Assembly (NCBI RefSeq): GCF_009903685.1
Contig: NZ_JAAABI010000001.1
Coordinates: 1,115,410 to 1,179,409 of the forward strand
DNA from: Flagellimonas ochracea
GTDB lineage: Bacteria; Bacteroidota; Bacteroidia; Flavobacteriales; Flavobacteriaceae
Direction of reading: 5' to 3'
Length of the DNA: 64,000 nt
Below, piece after piece: positions 43,355 through 52,286 of the stretch. The notes below the pieces were generated by a model. The model saw nothing but the letters and a program-made list of their open reading frames with translations. It did no database searches and was not told the origin of the DNA. The position numbers and the translations under genes were made by a program. Position 1 is the first letter of the stretch; each line of letters begins with the position of its first letter.

Positions 43355-43400
43355 GACGTATTATTAAAAATCTTAAAACATGATATTGGTATTATATCTT

Positions 43401-44180
43401 TTACGCACTTTCCATCCCTATCTGCCGCTCTTTCTTAAGAATGTTCCTAAATCGAGTGGCACTTATATAGTGGTCTTCCAATAGCTTTCCATTATGCAAC
43501 AGACTAAACACGCCATAGCCAGATGGTGCGTTCTTCGCTTCTTGGGCCGTTTTCAACTTTGTAATCTTCAAATCAATATCAAAATCCATTGCCATATTCA
43601 AAAGGGCTCCAACCGATTTCTCATGCCAAGGACATTGGTCTGCATATATCAAGTGCCAATCTTTATATTTTGATTGCTGCACAGTCCAATCATATAGCCT
43701 TGGATTGGTTTCCCTAGCATCCCACTTTTTCGACAACAGATCAAATCGACCTCTCTCATCAACCTGCTGATAACCATTCTTCTCGAAAAGGCTTTTATCG
43801 GCCATCCAAGCCCCTTTACTGACCATGGCACAGACTCCCGACATTCCACAGGACAGTGCATCCTTTTCACATGCCTCCAAAAGAGCACTTCCATATCCTT
43901 TATTTCGGTCTTTTTTGGAATAGACATACATGCAATGGACGAACATAAAGTTATTGCCTCCCACAGGGCGCCATGCGTTTTCGATAGGAACATATTCAAT
44001 GAACCCGATCATTTTATCATCTTCATTTTTTAGGATTCTTATCCTTAACCCTTCGTTGTGCCTTTTTTCATGCCAAATTCGTTTGCAATCAAATGCTTCG
44101 CTTTTCACATCTTTTATACAGAAGAGTGTTTCTTCCATTATGTTTTGAGGAGTGACCTCGATAATCTTAAGCTGACTCAT
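43401..44180 (-). CDS. GNAT acetyltransferase with YoaP-like domain
   Basis: 259 residues. The N-terminal half is a GNAT fold with the acetyl-CoA loop KDRNKGYGSALLEA (Q/R-x-x-G-x-G/A pattern). The C-terminal part (from about residue 170; QCPWHEKSVGALLN) resembles the YoaP domain, with a Cys that is often conserved there. Substrate unknown. It is 33 bases downstream of the FMN-binding lipoprotein gene and belongs to the operon started at 46386. Confidence 0.83.
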   Translation of the reverse strand: MSQLKIIEVTPQNIMEETLFCIKDVKSEAFDCKRIWHEKRHNEGLRIRILKNEDDKMIGFIEYVPIENAWRPVGGNNFMFVHCMYVYSKKDRNKGYGSALLEACEKDALSCGMSGVCAMVSKGAWMADKSLFEKNGYQQVDERGRFDLLSKKWDARETNPRLYDWTVQQSKYKDWHLIYADQCPWHEKSVGALLNMAMDFDIDLKITKLKTAQEAKNAPSGYGVFSLLHNGKLLEDHYISATRFRNILKKERQIGMESA

Positions 44181-44213
44181 TTGTATAAATTTTATTGTTC
44201 TACAGGTTTTTAT

Positions 44214-44891
44214 CTAATGACCCAATAGATAGGCCTTATATCTTCTAAGACCTATGTTTACCATTTCAACAACGGCTTCACTGGTCATGGTCGCTCCAGA
44301 TATTCCTTCCACAATGCTTCCATCGTCGGTTCTTTTCTCTATTTGCCGTTCAAGACGGAAGTTGTTCTTATCAAAATCTATCGTATTCCCGACAAATTGA
44401 TTCTCAAACGATGCTCCCGTCATTGCGGCTCCATAACCTTCTGATTCTGCTTTGTGGTCAAATGCTATTTTCTTTATCTCCAAAGTATTTTTGTCGACAA
44501 GTACTTTTGCCCAGATAGCACCTCCATATCCGATTCCTTGAATAGATAATATTGCTGTTTCTGCACCTTTTATCTCAAATATGGGAAATGAGGTGGACTC
44601 CTTGCGCTTCATGAGTTGTTTATACAGGCTGACTGCCCGATCCATATCAATTTCATGTATCAGTTCCTTTTGATCAATTTCCTTGAACAACATGAGTTCA
44701 TTGATATCGGTGGTAGCAGTGTGGGATACATTGGCAAATTCAAAAAGCTCTTCCACAATTGATGGTATTTGTGATGTCGTTTTGGCTTCCGTTACCAACT
44801 CGTCCACTTTTGGTTTAGCTGCATCGGCCTGCTGTTTGCAGTTCCAAATTAGAAAACCAATGAAGGCCACTAAGAATAGTTCCTTTTTCAT
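44214..44891 (-). CDS. FMN-binding-domain lipoprotein
   Basis: 225 residues with an N-terminal signal peptide and lipobox (LIWNC, Cys18), so it should be lipid-anchored on the periplasmic side. The FMN_bind domain includes IQGIGYGGAIW, and the covalent flavin attachment motif is GISGATMTS, as in NqrC and RnfG. ApbE would add the FMN. It may carry electrons across the periplasmic side for an unknown acceptor. Confidence 0.9.
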   Translation of the reverse strand: MKKELFLVAFIGFLIWNCKQQADAAKPKVDELVTEAKTTSQIPSIVEELFEFANVSHTATTDINELMLFKEIDQKELIHEIDMDRAVSLYKQLMKRKESTSFPIFEIKGAETAILSIQGIGYGGAIWAKVLVDKNTLEIKKIAFDHKAESEGYGAAMTGASFENQFVGNTIDFDKNNFRLERQIEKRTDDGSIVEGISGATMTSEAVVEMVNIGLRRYKAYLLGH

Positions 44892-44901
44892 CTTAAATTT
44901 T

Positions 44902-45663
44902 TTATGCTGTTAACATGCCTCCATCCACTACATGCATACATCCAGTTACATATTTACTATCATCCGAGGCCAAGAACAGCGCCATATCTGCAATCTCACT
45001 CGATTCAGCATACCTACCAAAGGGCACTGATGACTCGAAACCTTTCATTACTTCATCTGGATTTTCCGGCGACATATCCTTTTCAATTCGTCGCATCATG
45101 TCGTTGTTGACCGGGCCAGGGTTGATGGTGTTTACGCGAACTTTTCGTCCGGCATTTTCCAAGGCAGCTACCCGCATAAGACCAATTACGGCATGTTTGC
45201 TGGCGACATAGGCCCCCAACCCAGCAAATCCTTTTAGACCAGCCACTGAAGAGGTAATCATCACACTGCCTCCCTCCTCCATTTTTGGGATTACATATTT
45301 GCAACCGTTCCAGACACCTTTCAGGTTCACAGCAATTACTTGGTCAAAAATATTTTCGGGATAATCCGCTATTGGTTTTGAAGTGCCCTCGATCCCTGCA
45401 TTCGCAAAAAAGATATTGATTTTGCCGAACTTCTTCAGGGTAAAATCAATATAGGTATAGGTATCTTTGGTTTTGGCAACATCAGCAACGCAGTACGCTA
45501 AATTTTCATGATCAAGTTGCGTATTTGCTTTCTCAAGTGCTTCTTTATCCAAGTCCACAATAACCACTTTCGCCGCCTCTTTTAGGAAAAGCTCAGCTGT
45601 AGCCAAGCCTATGCCGTTGGCGCCACCGGTAATTATAGCCACCCTATCTTTCAATCTGTTCAT
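44902..45663 (-). CDS. short-chain dehydrogenase/reductase
   Basis: A 253-residue classical SDR: cofactor loop TGGANGIG, structural motif NAG (FFANAGIEG), catalytic Ser in MITSSVAG and the pair Tyr-x-x-x-Lys in YVASK. Its start overlaps the WG-repeat gene end by 4 bases. The NAD-binding Asp in VVIVDLDK suggests NAD(H) preference. Substrate unknown. Confidence 0.93.
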   Translation of the reverse strand: MNRLKDRVAIITGGANGIGLATAELFLKEAAKVVIVDLDKEALEKANTQLDHENLAYCVADVAKTKDTYTYIDFTLKKFGKINIFFANAGIEGTSKPIADYPENIFDQVIAVNLKGVWNGCKYVIPKMEEGGSVMITSSVAGLKGFAGLGAYVASKHAVIGLMRVAALENAGRKVRVNTINPGPVNNDMMRRIEKDMSPENPDEVMKGFESSVPFGRYAESSEIADMALFLASDDSKYVTGCMHVVDGGMLTA

Positions 45664-46331
45664 GGTTTATGATTTTGCGGATTTATGGTTCTTATCTCCC
45701 AACCGTTTGCTTTTGTTTTTACAGATAATAAATCTGATGAAATTAGTTTTGCTTGAAGTTCAGGCATTTCATATCGTTTCTTGGTCATGGAGATTCCTTC
45801 CCTATCACCAATGGGCCAAATAATTTCACCTTTAGTGTTGAGCACAACCTCGGTAAACGTGTATTCGTAAATATTTAATTGGAAATTGTTTTTCCCCCTG
45901 AACGTTCTCCTGCAAAAAATACCTACCGCTTTTCCATCCTCAAATTGGGTGAGGTTCAGGTATTCCGGCTCGATGACTATTTGTCCTTTGGTATCGATAA
46001 ATCCGTAATAAGGAATACCTTCATCTTTTACTTCCTGGATTAAACAGCGTCCATTGTTGAACTGGGGGTACTTGATTCCCATGACATCATTGCGCTGGGA
46101 ATCCACATTTGCATTCCATACCAAATCGTTCCTAAAATCGATGATCATTTCACCGGTTTCATCGATAAAACCCCATTGATTTCCCTTTCTGACCGCTGCC
46201 AGACCTTCATTAAAAGGTGCAACCTCATCAAGCCCCTTTATTTTGGGCTTATTAATTGCCTCTAAGGTCTGGGAGATTGCAAAAAATGGAGATAATACAA
46301 GTGTCAGAGTTAAAAAAAGTAGTTTTTTCAT
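45660..46331 (-). CDS. exported WG-repeat protein
   Basis: 223 residues with a signal peptide (MKKLLFLTLTLVLSPFFAISQ) and WG-type repeats (AAVRKGNQWGFIDETGEMIIDF, YYGFIDTKGQIVIEPEY). Such proteins are surface or periplasmic and of unclear role. It is the first gene of an operon of five, headed by the site at 46381. The next gene overlaps its stop by 4 bases (ATGA). Confidence 0.87.
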   Translation of the reverse strand: MKKLLFLTLTLVLSPFFAISQTLEAINKPKIKGLDEVAPFNEGLAAVRKGNQWGFIDETGEMIIDFRNDLVWNANVDSQRNDVMGIKYPQFNNGRCLIQEVKDEGIPYYGFIDTKGQIVIEPEYLNLTQFEDGKAVGIFCRRTFRGKNNFQLNIYEYTFTEVVLNTKGEIIWPIGDREGISMTKKRYEMPELQAKLISSDLLSVKTKANGWEIRTINPQNHKP

Positions 46332-46349
46332 GGCTATAGTTTTATGGCC

Positions 46350-46392
46350 ACAATGTACCTTGGGTGTGTTTTACTTGCAATGATTTTAATCA
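46350..46392 (-). promoter_or_regulatory. TGA-N6-TCA palindrome and -7 element, WG-repeat operon
   Basis: On the minus strand TGATTAAAATCA (46381-46392) is followed by TAcaTTGT beginning at 46357, 29.5 nt from the centre. Predicted start about 46345, 14 bases before the ATG. Confidence 0.72.
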
Positions 46393-46469
46393 TTTTGACC
46401 TCAGAAGTAATGTCCCTTAGCATCTAAGCTTAAACTTCATTTAAAAAGTGTTCACTTGGACCCCTATGG

Positions 46470-46547
46470 CTATGCCCCAATTTTTTTCAGATATTGGACA
46501 AAGAAGAAAAGGACAATATAAATCGTCAAAGCTAGTAGTAGGCTCAT
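46470..46547 (-). CDS. candidate 25-residue single-helix membrane peptide
   Basis: A frame of 25 codons, starting 11 bases after the DUF2267 stop on the same strand. The sequence MSLLLALTIYIVLFFF continues into VQYLKKIGA, a single membrane helix with a positive end. It has the form of small membrane proteins encoded next to a regulated gene. No recognised family and the start has only a weak ribosome-binding sequence. Confidence 0.45.
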   Translation of the reverse strand: MSLLLALTIYIVLFFFVQYLKKIGA

Positions 46548-46558
46548 CTTTAAAAATG

Positions 46559-47011
46559 TTAGAACATCAAATTGGAATAGATCATGCTTTTTAGATCTTT
46601 GGGAAGACCGTCCCGGATATCCTGCATTTCTCCAAGCGAAACGTATTTCCTTAAATAAATAAAGGTCAAATCGATATACTTTTCAGCCAAGTCATTTTCA
46701 TAACCATAATCATTTATGGCCGCAGGTTCATCCATTCGTTTTACCAGTTCAATAAACTCATCCATGTGCTTAATCTTGTTTTTTTTCTTTTTGATGCTCC
46801 ACCCATTGACATAAACTGCTTTTAGGAACATAGGGAGCTGTGCAATAAACTGCAGTGATTCTTCCACTGGAATGATCTCACGCAATGCGTGCATAATGGA
46901 TGAAAAAATCCTTCCAGCTTTTTCCGTATCCTTGCCCAAACCCAATTGCTTGGTGTAGTCTTTTAAAAACGTATTACCTTCCGTTGCATATTGATTAAAG
47001 TTAAGTGCCAT
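46559..47011 (-). CDS. DUF2267 protein
   Basis: 150 residues. The DUF2267 pattern (FNQYATEGNTFLKDYTKQLG at the start, then ALREIIPVEESLQFIAQLPMFLKAVYVNGW) is clear. The fold is helical and the protein is cytosolic. Members are often found next to universal stress proteins and Hsp20 genes. It is divergent from the USP gene, and each has its own palindrome. Confidence 0.9.
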   Translation of the reverse strand: MALNFNQYATEGNTFLKDYTKQLGLGKDTEKAGRIFSSIMHALREIIPVEESLQFIAQLPMFLKAVYVNGWSIKKKKNKIKHMDEFIELVKRMDEPAAINDYGYENDLAEKYIDLTFIYLRKYVSLGEMQDIRDGLPKDLKSMIYSNLMF

Positions 47012-47041
47012 AATTTCTCGATTTTATCATTAGAAAGAACT

Positions 47042-47084
47042 TGAAGTTGCCACTTTTAATGGACATGTAAAATGACCTCGGTCA
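47042..47084 (-). promoter_or_regulatory. TGA-N6-TCA palindrome and -7 element, DUF2267 gene
   Basis: On the minus strand TGACCGAGGTCA (47073-47084), a nearly perfect palindrome, with CAacTTCA beginning at 47049. Its -7 element is the weakest of the set. Confidence 0.6.
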
Positions 47085-47191
47085 TACAAAGCGTTTTTAA
47101 TTTACGACAAGCATGTCGAGTTCATTCTTAATTTGTGGTTCACATAATCTGTTATTCACACATGGAAACCATCGGATACTTTAATCATGAC

Positions 47192-47234
47192 TGATGCATA
47201 TCATGGCTTTCCATTTTTTAGGCTAGTATTTTTG
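47192..47234 (+). promoter_or_regulatory. TGA-N6-TCA palindrome and -7 element, universal stress protein gene
   Basis: TGATGCATATCA at 47192-47203; a perfect TAttTTTG begins at 47227, 29.5 nt from the centre. Predicted start about 47239. Confidence 0.8.
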
Positions 47235-47267
47235 GAAAATCTCCCCACGGATACTTAAATAACGATT

Positions 47268-48128
47268 ATGAAAACTATTATCATTCCTACCGATTTTTCC
47301 ATCAATGCCTGGAACGCTATATGCTATGCCATGGAATTCTTTAAAGATGAAACTGTAAAATTTTATGTGCTGCACACCTATACCCCGGTTTTTTATCGAA
47401 TGGATTATCTGATAGGTGGTCCAGCCTATAGTGCCATTCCAGACATTAAGGTGGATGTTTCCTTAGCTGGACTGGAAAAAACCTTAAAAGATATTGAGGA
47501 AAAATTTCCCAACCCAAACCATCACATCGAGACCGTTTCGGCTTTCAATACGCTGACGGATGAAATCAATAACCTTGTTGATGAGAAAGACATTGACTTG
47601 GTGGTCATGGGCACCAAAGGAGCTACCGGTGCCAAGCAAATGTTTCTGGGGTCCAATGCAGTATTCGTTATACGAAAGTCAAAAATTCCCGTGTTGGCCA
47701 TACCAGAAAGCAGTGAGTTTGAAAAAGTAAAAAACATACTTTTCCCCACTGACCTATGGTCTCAATACAAAAGCAAGGAGCTCAATACGCTCATTGAAAT
47801 TGCCGAAGAGCACATGGCAAAAGTCACAGTGTTATACGTAAAAGAGGAAGAAGAACAGCAATTGACCGAAGTTCAGAAACAAAACAAAGACCACTTAGAA
47901 CGAGTTCTGGAAGAGATTCCCAGCGAATTCGTCACCATTGCAGGTAAGAAAATGCCCGAGGCCATCTTAGAGCACATTGATCAAAATGATTTTCAAATTT
48001 TGGCCATGATGAACCGAAAGCATTCCTTTTTTGAGCGTATTTTACTAAGACAAAATATCGACCAAATTGGATTTCATATAAAAGTTCCTTTTTTGGTAAT
48101 TAGGGATACCTCGGAAATTACAAAATAG
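47268..48128 (+). CDS. tandem universal stress protein
   Basis: 286 residues made of two UspA domains (about 1-145 and 150-286). The first has the ATP-binding pattern GTKGATGAKQMFLGS (G-x2-G-x9-G-S); the second lacks it. Tandem USPs of this type in M. tuberculosis are induced by hypoxia and bind ATP. It is transcribed from its own TGA-N6-TCA promoter, divergent from the DUF2267 gene. A hairpin follows that probably ends both this gene and the gene opposite. Confidence 0.93.
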   Translation: MKTIIIPTDFSINAWNAICYAMEFFKDETVKFYVLHTYTPVFYRMDYLIGGPAYSAIPDIKVDVSLAGLEKTLKDIEEKFPNPNHHIETVSAFNTLTDEINNLVDEKDIDLVVMGTKGATGAKQMFLGSNAVFVIRKSKIPVLAIPESSEFEKVKNILFPTDLWSQYKSKELNTLIEIAEEHMAKVTVLYVKEEEEQQLTEVQKQNKDHLERVLEEIPSEFVTIAGKKMPEAILEHIDQNDFQILAMMNRKHSFFERILLRQNIDQIGFHIKVPFLVIRDTSEITK

Positions 48129-48140
48129 ATTTGCTCAAAC

Positions 48141-48178
48141 GGAGACCAACTAAATCAAGATCTATTAGTTGTTTCTCC
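48141..48178. terminator. bidirectional hairpin between USP and lipoprotein genes
   Basis: GGAGA-AACTAA ... TTAGTT-TCTCC forms an interrupted stem in the gap where two convergent genes end. No strong T-tract. Confidence 0.5.
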
Positions 48179-48554
48179 TGATTTTTTCCCTATTGCTTCT
48201 GCCTCGGTTCGCATTATGTTCTTCATGGTAACGCTTGATATTGTCGCTTCGATATCCTCTTACTCTCTCGTAACGGGAACGCCTCAAATCCAATGTTCGA
48301 TATCGTGATGGCAGAAAAGGCCTACGTACCCAAACACCTCCGTCAAGGTATATATAAACGCGGGTAGACAAGTCGTAATAAATGCTATACTCGGGAAAAT
48401 AAACATAACGGACCACTTCCAAACGATTAGGATAGAACCATGGTGGTGGCGGGTTCTGAATACTTGCTGTCCATACCACGGGACCGCAGCCCATTAACAA
48501 AAGTATCGCAATTGTAACCAAAGTTTTGGGCAATTTGACTATTTGTGTTCTCAT
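48165..48554 (-). CDS. small lipoprotein, arginine- and tyrosine-rich
   Basis: 129 residues with a signal peptide and lipobox (LLLMGC), so lipid-anchored. The rest is rich in Tyr and Arg (YFPEYSIYYDLSTRVYIYLDGGVWVRRP). No family recognised. Such short exported proteins with WVRR motifs occur in Bacteroidota. It shares the bidirectional promoter at 48608 with the CMD-like gene. Confidence 0.75.
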   Translation of the reverse strand: MRTQIVKLPKTLVTIAILLLMGCGPVVWTASIQNPPPPWFYPNRLEVVRYVYFPEYSIYYDLSTRVYIYLDGGVWVRRPFLPSRYRTLDLRRSRYERVRGYRSDNIKRYHEEHNANRGRSNREKIRRNN

Positions 48555-48575
48555 TATAGTAAAGTTTTTCTGTTT

Positions 48576-48650
48576 TCAAAATAAGTACCTCCCCACCACT
48601 GCGCAAATGACCTGAATCATTTCAAACTTCTTTGTTCTGGACTAGCTTTG
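48576..48650. promoter_or_regulatory. one TGA-N6-TCA palindrome serving two divergent promoters
   Basis: TGACCTGAATCA at 48608-48619. On the plus strand a perfect TAgcTTTG begins at 48643, 29.5 nt from the centre, for the CMD-like gene and ftsH. On the minus strand TAttTTGA begins at 48583 for the lipoprotein gene, one base further away. Confidence 0.8.
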
Positions 48651-48698
48651 ATTAGGAGTCCAAAGAAATTGGCGACCATGAATTAGAAATATGAAACG

Positions 48699-49058
48699 AT
48701 GATAAAAGACCATTCCAAAAAGTACAACGATTTGATTGGGAGTATGAAAAGATTACGGGAGCGCATGCCCGTGGTCATGCAAAATTTTAGTGAATTGCAA
48801 AGTGTCTGCAAAGCAGATGGTGCGCTTTCCCCCCGGGTAAAGGAACTTATTTCCCTAGGTGCTGCGCTCACCATGGGCGGTCATGGTTCCATTGCTTTTT
48901 ATGTACACAATGCACTGACCGCTGGTGCATCCTCAAAAGAAATTTTGGAAACTATGGCCGTGGCCATCTCTATGGGAGGCAGCGGCTCTATAATCACTGC
49001 ATGTGAGGCTTTAGAAGCCCTGGAGCAATTTGCAATTTTTGAAAAAGATGGCGCATAA
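48699..49058 (+). CDS. carboxymuconolactone decarboxylase-fold protein without CxxC
   Basis: 119 residues of the CMD/AhpD fold (VKELISLGAALTMGGHGSIAFYVHNALTAGASSKEILE). Where AhpD relatives carry a CxxC redox pair ahead of the conserved His, this protein has HGSIAFYVH, so no peroxidase-type disulfide is possible. It may bind a ligand or partner. Its stop lies inside the start of ftsH (overlap of 11 bases), so translation is coupled. Confidence 0.85.
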   Translation: MIKDHSKKYNDLIGSMKRLRERMPVVMQNFSELQSVCKADGALSPRVKELISLGAALTMGGHGSIAFYVHNALTAGASSKEILETMAVAISMGGSGSIITACEALEALEQFAIFEKDGA

Positions 49059-51018
49059 ATCTGAAAACAACCATAAAGGAAGTGGGGAACAAAGCCCTAA
49101 AAAACCCAATTCACCATACGGTGGACGTGGCATCAATTGGTTTTATTGGTACCTGATTGCCTTTCTGGTGGTTTTTTCCATTTTTTCAAATGTACTAAAG
49201 AGCACTCAAGAAATAAGTTGGATGAAGCTTGAGGAAACACTATTGGCAAAGAATGCCATTGAAAAGATAATTGTGGTCAATAAGGAAATCGCTGAAATAT
49301 ATCTGAAAAAAGACAAACTCGACAATCCCGAATTTAAAGAAGTTACCGATGGCCTGTTCAGAAGTGACAGCGGACCTCATTACTATATCACCATTGGTTC
49401 CGTAGAAACTTTTGAGAATAAACTGCAGCAGGCGCAGCAAAATATCACCAGCGCGGAAAAAATCGACATCAGGTATGAAAGTCGAACCAATTGGGTAACA
49501 ATATTATCATGGTTGGTACCGCTTGGCATTATCATCCTATTTTGGGTTTACATAATCCGCAGAATGGGTGGGGGCACTTCAGGAAATCCCCTGTTCAATT
49601 TTGGAAAATCAACTGCAAAGCTTACGGAAAAAGGTGCCAAGAGCAAGGTAACGTTCAACGATATTGCCGGATTAAAAGAGGCCAAAGCTGAGGTCATGGA
49701 AGTAGTGGATTTTCTGAAAAACCCGGAAGAGTATACCAAGCTTGGAGCTAAAATTCCAAAAGGCGTTATGCTTGTGGGCCCCCCGGGAACAGGAAAAACG
49801 TTGATGGCCAAAGCCGTAGCTGGCGAGGCACAGGTACCCTTTTTTTCGATGTCTGGGTCCGAATTTGTTGAAATGTTTGTCGGTGTGGGTGCATCACGGG
49901 TACGCGATCTATTCAAACGGGCCAAAGACAAAGCGCCCAGTATCATTTTTATTGATGAAATTGATGCTGTGGGTCGATCAAGGGGAAAAATCAATGCGTT
50001 TCAGGCCAATGATGAACGTGAAAGTACATTAAACCAGTTACTTACCGAGCTGGATGGTTTTGGAGACAATACAGGAGTCATTGTTCTGGCCGCGACCAAC
50101 CGTCCCGATGTACTCGACAAAGCCCTTTTGCGTCCAGGCAGATTTGACCGCCATATTTATCTGGAGTTGCCCAACCAATTGGAACGTGGCGAAATCTTCA
50201 AAGTCCATCTACGCCCGCTAAAGCTTTCTAACGATGTAGATGTGGAACAATTGGCCAAATTGAGTCCAGGATTTTCGGGTGCCGATATTGCCAATATATG
50301 CAACGAGGCCGCGCTCATTGCTGCTCGAAAGAAAAAAAACGAAGTGCAACAACAAGATTTTATGGAAGCACGTGACCGCGTAATAGGAGGTTTAGAGCGT
50401 AAAAGCAAAATTATATCTCCAAAGGAAAAGCAAATTGTGGCCTATCACGAAGCGGGCCATGCAGTCGCCAGTTGGTATTTGGAGCATGTGGATTCCTTGG
50501 TTAAAGTATCAATTATCCCAAGAGGGAAATCCCTTGGTTCTGCTTGGTATTTGCCTGAAGAACGCCAAATTGTGACAAAATCGCAATTCCTCGATCAAAT
50601 TTGTGCCTCATTGGGTGGCCGGGCAGCCGAGGAAATAATTTTTGGGGAGATTTCCTCCGGTGCTTTGGACGATTTGGAGAAAGTCACAAAACAAGCCTAT
50701 ACCATGGTCTCATATTATGGCCTTGATGAAGAGGTTGGACCCATCAGTTTTTATGATTCTACAGGCCAATACGAGAATATGTTGGTCAAGCCCTATAGTG
50801 AGGAAATGGCCAAGTTGATTGATAGTGAAGTACAAGGTTTAATCTCCAATGCCTATAAACGAACAAAAAACTTGCTTCTTGAACATCGAGAAGAACTTGA
50901 AAAGTTGGCCCAAATACTGCTGAAGAAAGAAGTAGTCGAAAAAGAGGACTTGGAAAAAGTATTGGGAAAGCGCGGATTGGCACAACTCATAAATGAAACC
51001 GAACCACAAAATATTTAG
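49048..51018 (+). CDS. ftsH: ATP-dependent zinc metalloprotease FtsH
   Basis: About 656 residues. An N-terminal membrane helix (about 31-48), a small periplasmic domain, a second helix (about 150-170), an AAA+ module with Walker A GPPGTGK (244-250) and Walker [10 protein letters not shown], and a zinc protease domain with HEAGH (467-471). It degrades unstable or misfolded membrane proteins. Bacteroidota usually also have a housekeeping ftsH, so this could be a second, stress-induced copy; that needs a genome check. It is in the operon CMD-ftsH-coiled-coil protein. Confidence 0.96.
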   Translation: MAHKSENNHKGSGEQSPKKPNSPYGGRGINWFYWYLIAFLVVFSIFSNVLKSTQEISWMKLEETLLAKNAIEKIIVVNKEIAEIYLKKDKLDNPEFKEVTDGLFRSDSGPHYYITIGSVETFENKLQQAQQNITSAEKIDIRYESRTNWVTILSWLVPLGIIILFWVYIIRRMGGGTSGNPLFNFGKSTAKLTEKGAKSKVTFNDIAGLKEAKAEVMEVVDFLKNPEEYTKLGAKIPKGVMLVGPPGTGKTLMAKAVAGEAQVPFFSMSGSEFVEMFVGVGASRVRDLFKRAKDKAPSIIFIDEIDAVGRSRGKINAFQANDERESTLNQLLTELDGFGDNTGVIVLAATNRPDVLDKALLRPGRFDRHIYLELPNQLERGEIFKVHLRPLKLSNDVDVEQLAKLSPGFSGADIANICNEAALIAARKKKNEVQQQDFMEARDRVIGGLERKSKIISPKEKQIVAYHEAGHAVASWYLEHVDSLVKVSIIPRGKSLGSAWYLPEERQIVTKSQFLDQICASLGGRAAEEIIFGEISSGALDDLEKVTKQAYTMVSYYGLDEEVGPISFYDSTGQYENMLVKPYSEEMAKLIDSEVQGLISNAYKRTKNLLLEHREELEKLAQILLKKEVVEKEDLEKVLGKRGLAQLINETEPQNI

Positions 51019-51020
51019 TC

Positions 51021-51407
51021 ATGGAAAAAGAAATAATATACAACGAAGACCTGCATTTTGAACACAAGCAGTGGCAAAGTGAGCTCGCATTTTGGGAAGA
51101 TGAACTAAAAAGTTTCAACAATCGCCTTAGTGAACTGGTTACCCGATGGACCAAAAAAGAGGTATTGGCTCAACTAGAGCATTTTCAGAACGAGTTCATA
51201 CTGCATGGAGGAACAATAGATGATCTAAGGGAATCCATTGAGATTCATGAAAATAGAATTGCCGACCAGAGCAGAACAGGCAAAGATGCAATGGACACCG
51301 TACTATTCAACAAGCATCTGGAGTTCAGAAATAAAATGGAGGCACAACGCCAAATCTACGCCGATTTGAAAAAGAAGTTTTTCCGTTTTTTGACCAAATA
51401 CATGTAA
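51021..51407 (+). CDS. small coiled-coil protein of a paralogous family, copy 1
   Basis: 128 residues, helical, with an N-terminal WQSELAFWEDELKSF block that matches the WLSTIAFWKDETKFF block of the gene at 52287, followed by a coiled coil. The rest is charged helices. Two members in one region, both in the regulon's reach, suggest a small structural or signalling family not described in what I know. It is 2 bases after ftsH, so in that operon. Confidence 0.7.
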   Translation: MEKEIIYNEDLHFEHKQWQSELAFWEDELKSFNNRLSELVTRWTKKEVLAQLEHFQNEFILHGGTIDDLRESIEIHENRIADQSRTGKDAMDTVLFNKHLEFRNKMEAQRQIYADLKKKFFRFLTKYM

Positions 51408-51485
51408 TCACTATGTTTTCAAAAAAATGCCCAGGAAAAATTTGATTGCCCTATCTTTAATAAAACAGAAAATTAGACAAGGGAC

Positions 51486-52250
51486 ATGCGAATAATTTCT
51501 TGGAACGTCAACGGCATTCGGGCAACTGTAAAAAAGGACTTCTTTAATTCGATTGAAAAGCTAAATCCAGATATTCTCTGTCTACAGGAGACAAAAGCAC
51601 AAGATGATGAGGTCAGCAAAGCACTTTCTTCGATTGATGCGTATGAATTATATCATAATGCCGCAGAAAAAAAAGGCTATTCCGGTACGGCTCTTTTAAG
51701 TAGAAAGAATCCGGAAATGGTCCAGAACGATATGGGTATTTCGGAACATGATCAAGAAGGAAGGATACAATGCGCAGAATATGAAGATTTTTATCTTGTC
51801 AATGTTTATGTGCCAAATTCCGGGCAAAAATTGGACCGGCTGCAATATCGCAAACAATGGGATGCCGATTTTTTGAGATACTTGAAAGAATTGGAAAAGA
51901 AAAAGCCCATTATCGTTTGTGGTGATTTTAATGTGGCGCACAGGGCCATTGACTTAAAAAATGACAAGGCCAATTACAATAAAACAGCAGGGTACACCCA
52001 AATTGAGATAGATGGAATGGATAACTTCATCAATTCTGGATTAGTGGATATATATCGACATTTGCATCCAGAGCAAGTGGCCTACACCTATTGGAGTTAT
52101 CGCTTCAAAGCCCGTGAACGAAATGTGGGATGGCGTATTGACTATTTCTTGGTGAGTCCAGCCTTGATGGAGAAAATAAAATCTGTCCACATATTTTCGG
52201 AAATATACGGTTCAGACCATTGTCCAATTGGATTGGACATTGATTTTTGA
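51486..52250 (+). CDS. xth: exodeoxyribonuclease III (AP endonuclease)
   Basis: 254 residues. Motifs MRIISWNVNGIRA, LCLQETKAQD, CGDFNVAH and SDHCPIG show the exonuclease III/Ape1 fold with all catalytic residues (Glu, Asp, Asn, His). It repairs abasic sites and 3' blocks in DNA. It sits 78 bases after the coiled-coil gene; no TGA-N6-TCA palindrome in the gap, so it may be on the same transcript. Confidence 0.95.
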   Translation: MRIISWNVNGIRATVKKDFFNSIEKLNPDILCLQETKAQDDEVSKALSSIDAYELYHNAAEKKGYSGTALLSRKNPEMVQNDMGISEHDQEGRIQCAEYEDFYLVNVYVPNSGQKLDRLQYRKQWDADFLRYLKELEKKKPIIVCGDFNVAHRAIDLKNDKANYNKTAGYTQIEIDGMDNFINSGLVDIYRHLHPEQVAYTYWSYRFKARERNVGWRIDYFLVSPALMEKIKSVHIFSEIYGSDHCPIGLDIDF

Positions 52251-52286
52251 TGAGATACTGCCCTATTCGCTTTGGTTCAGCAAATT

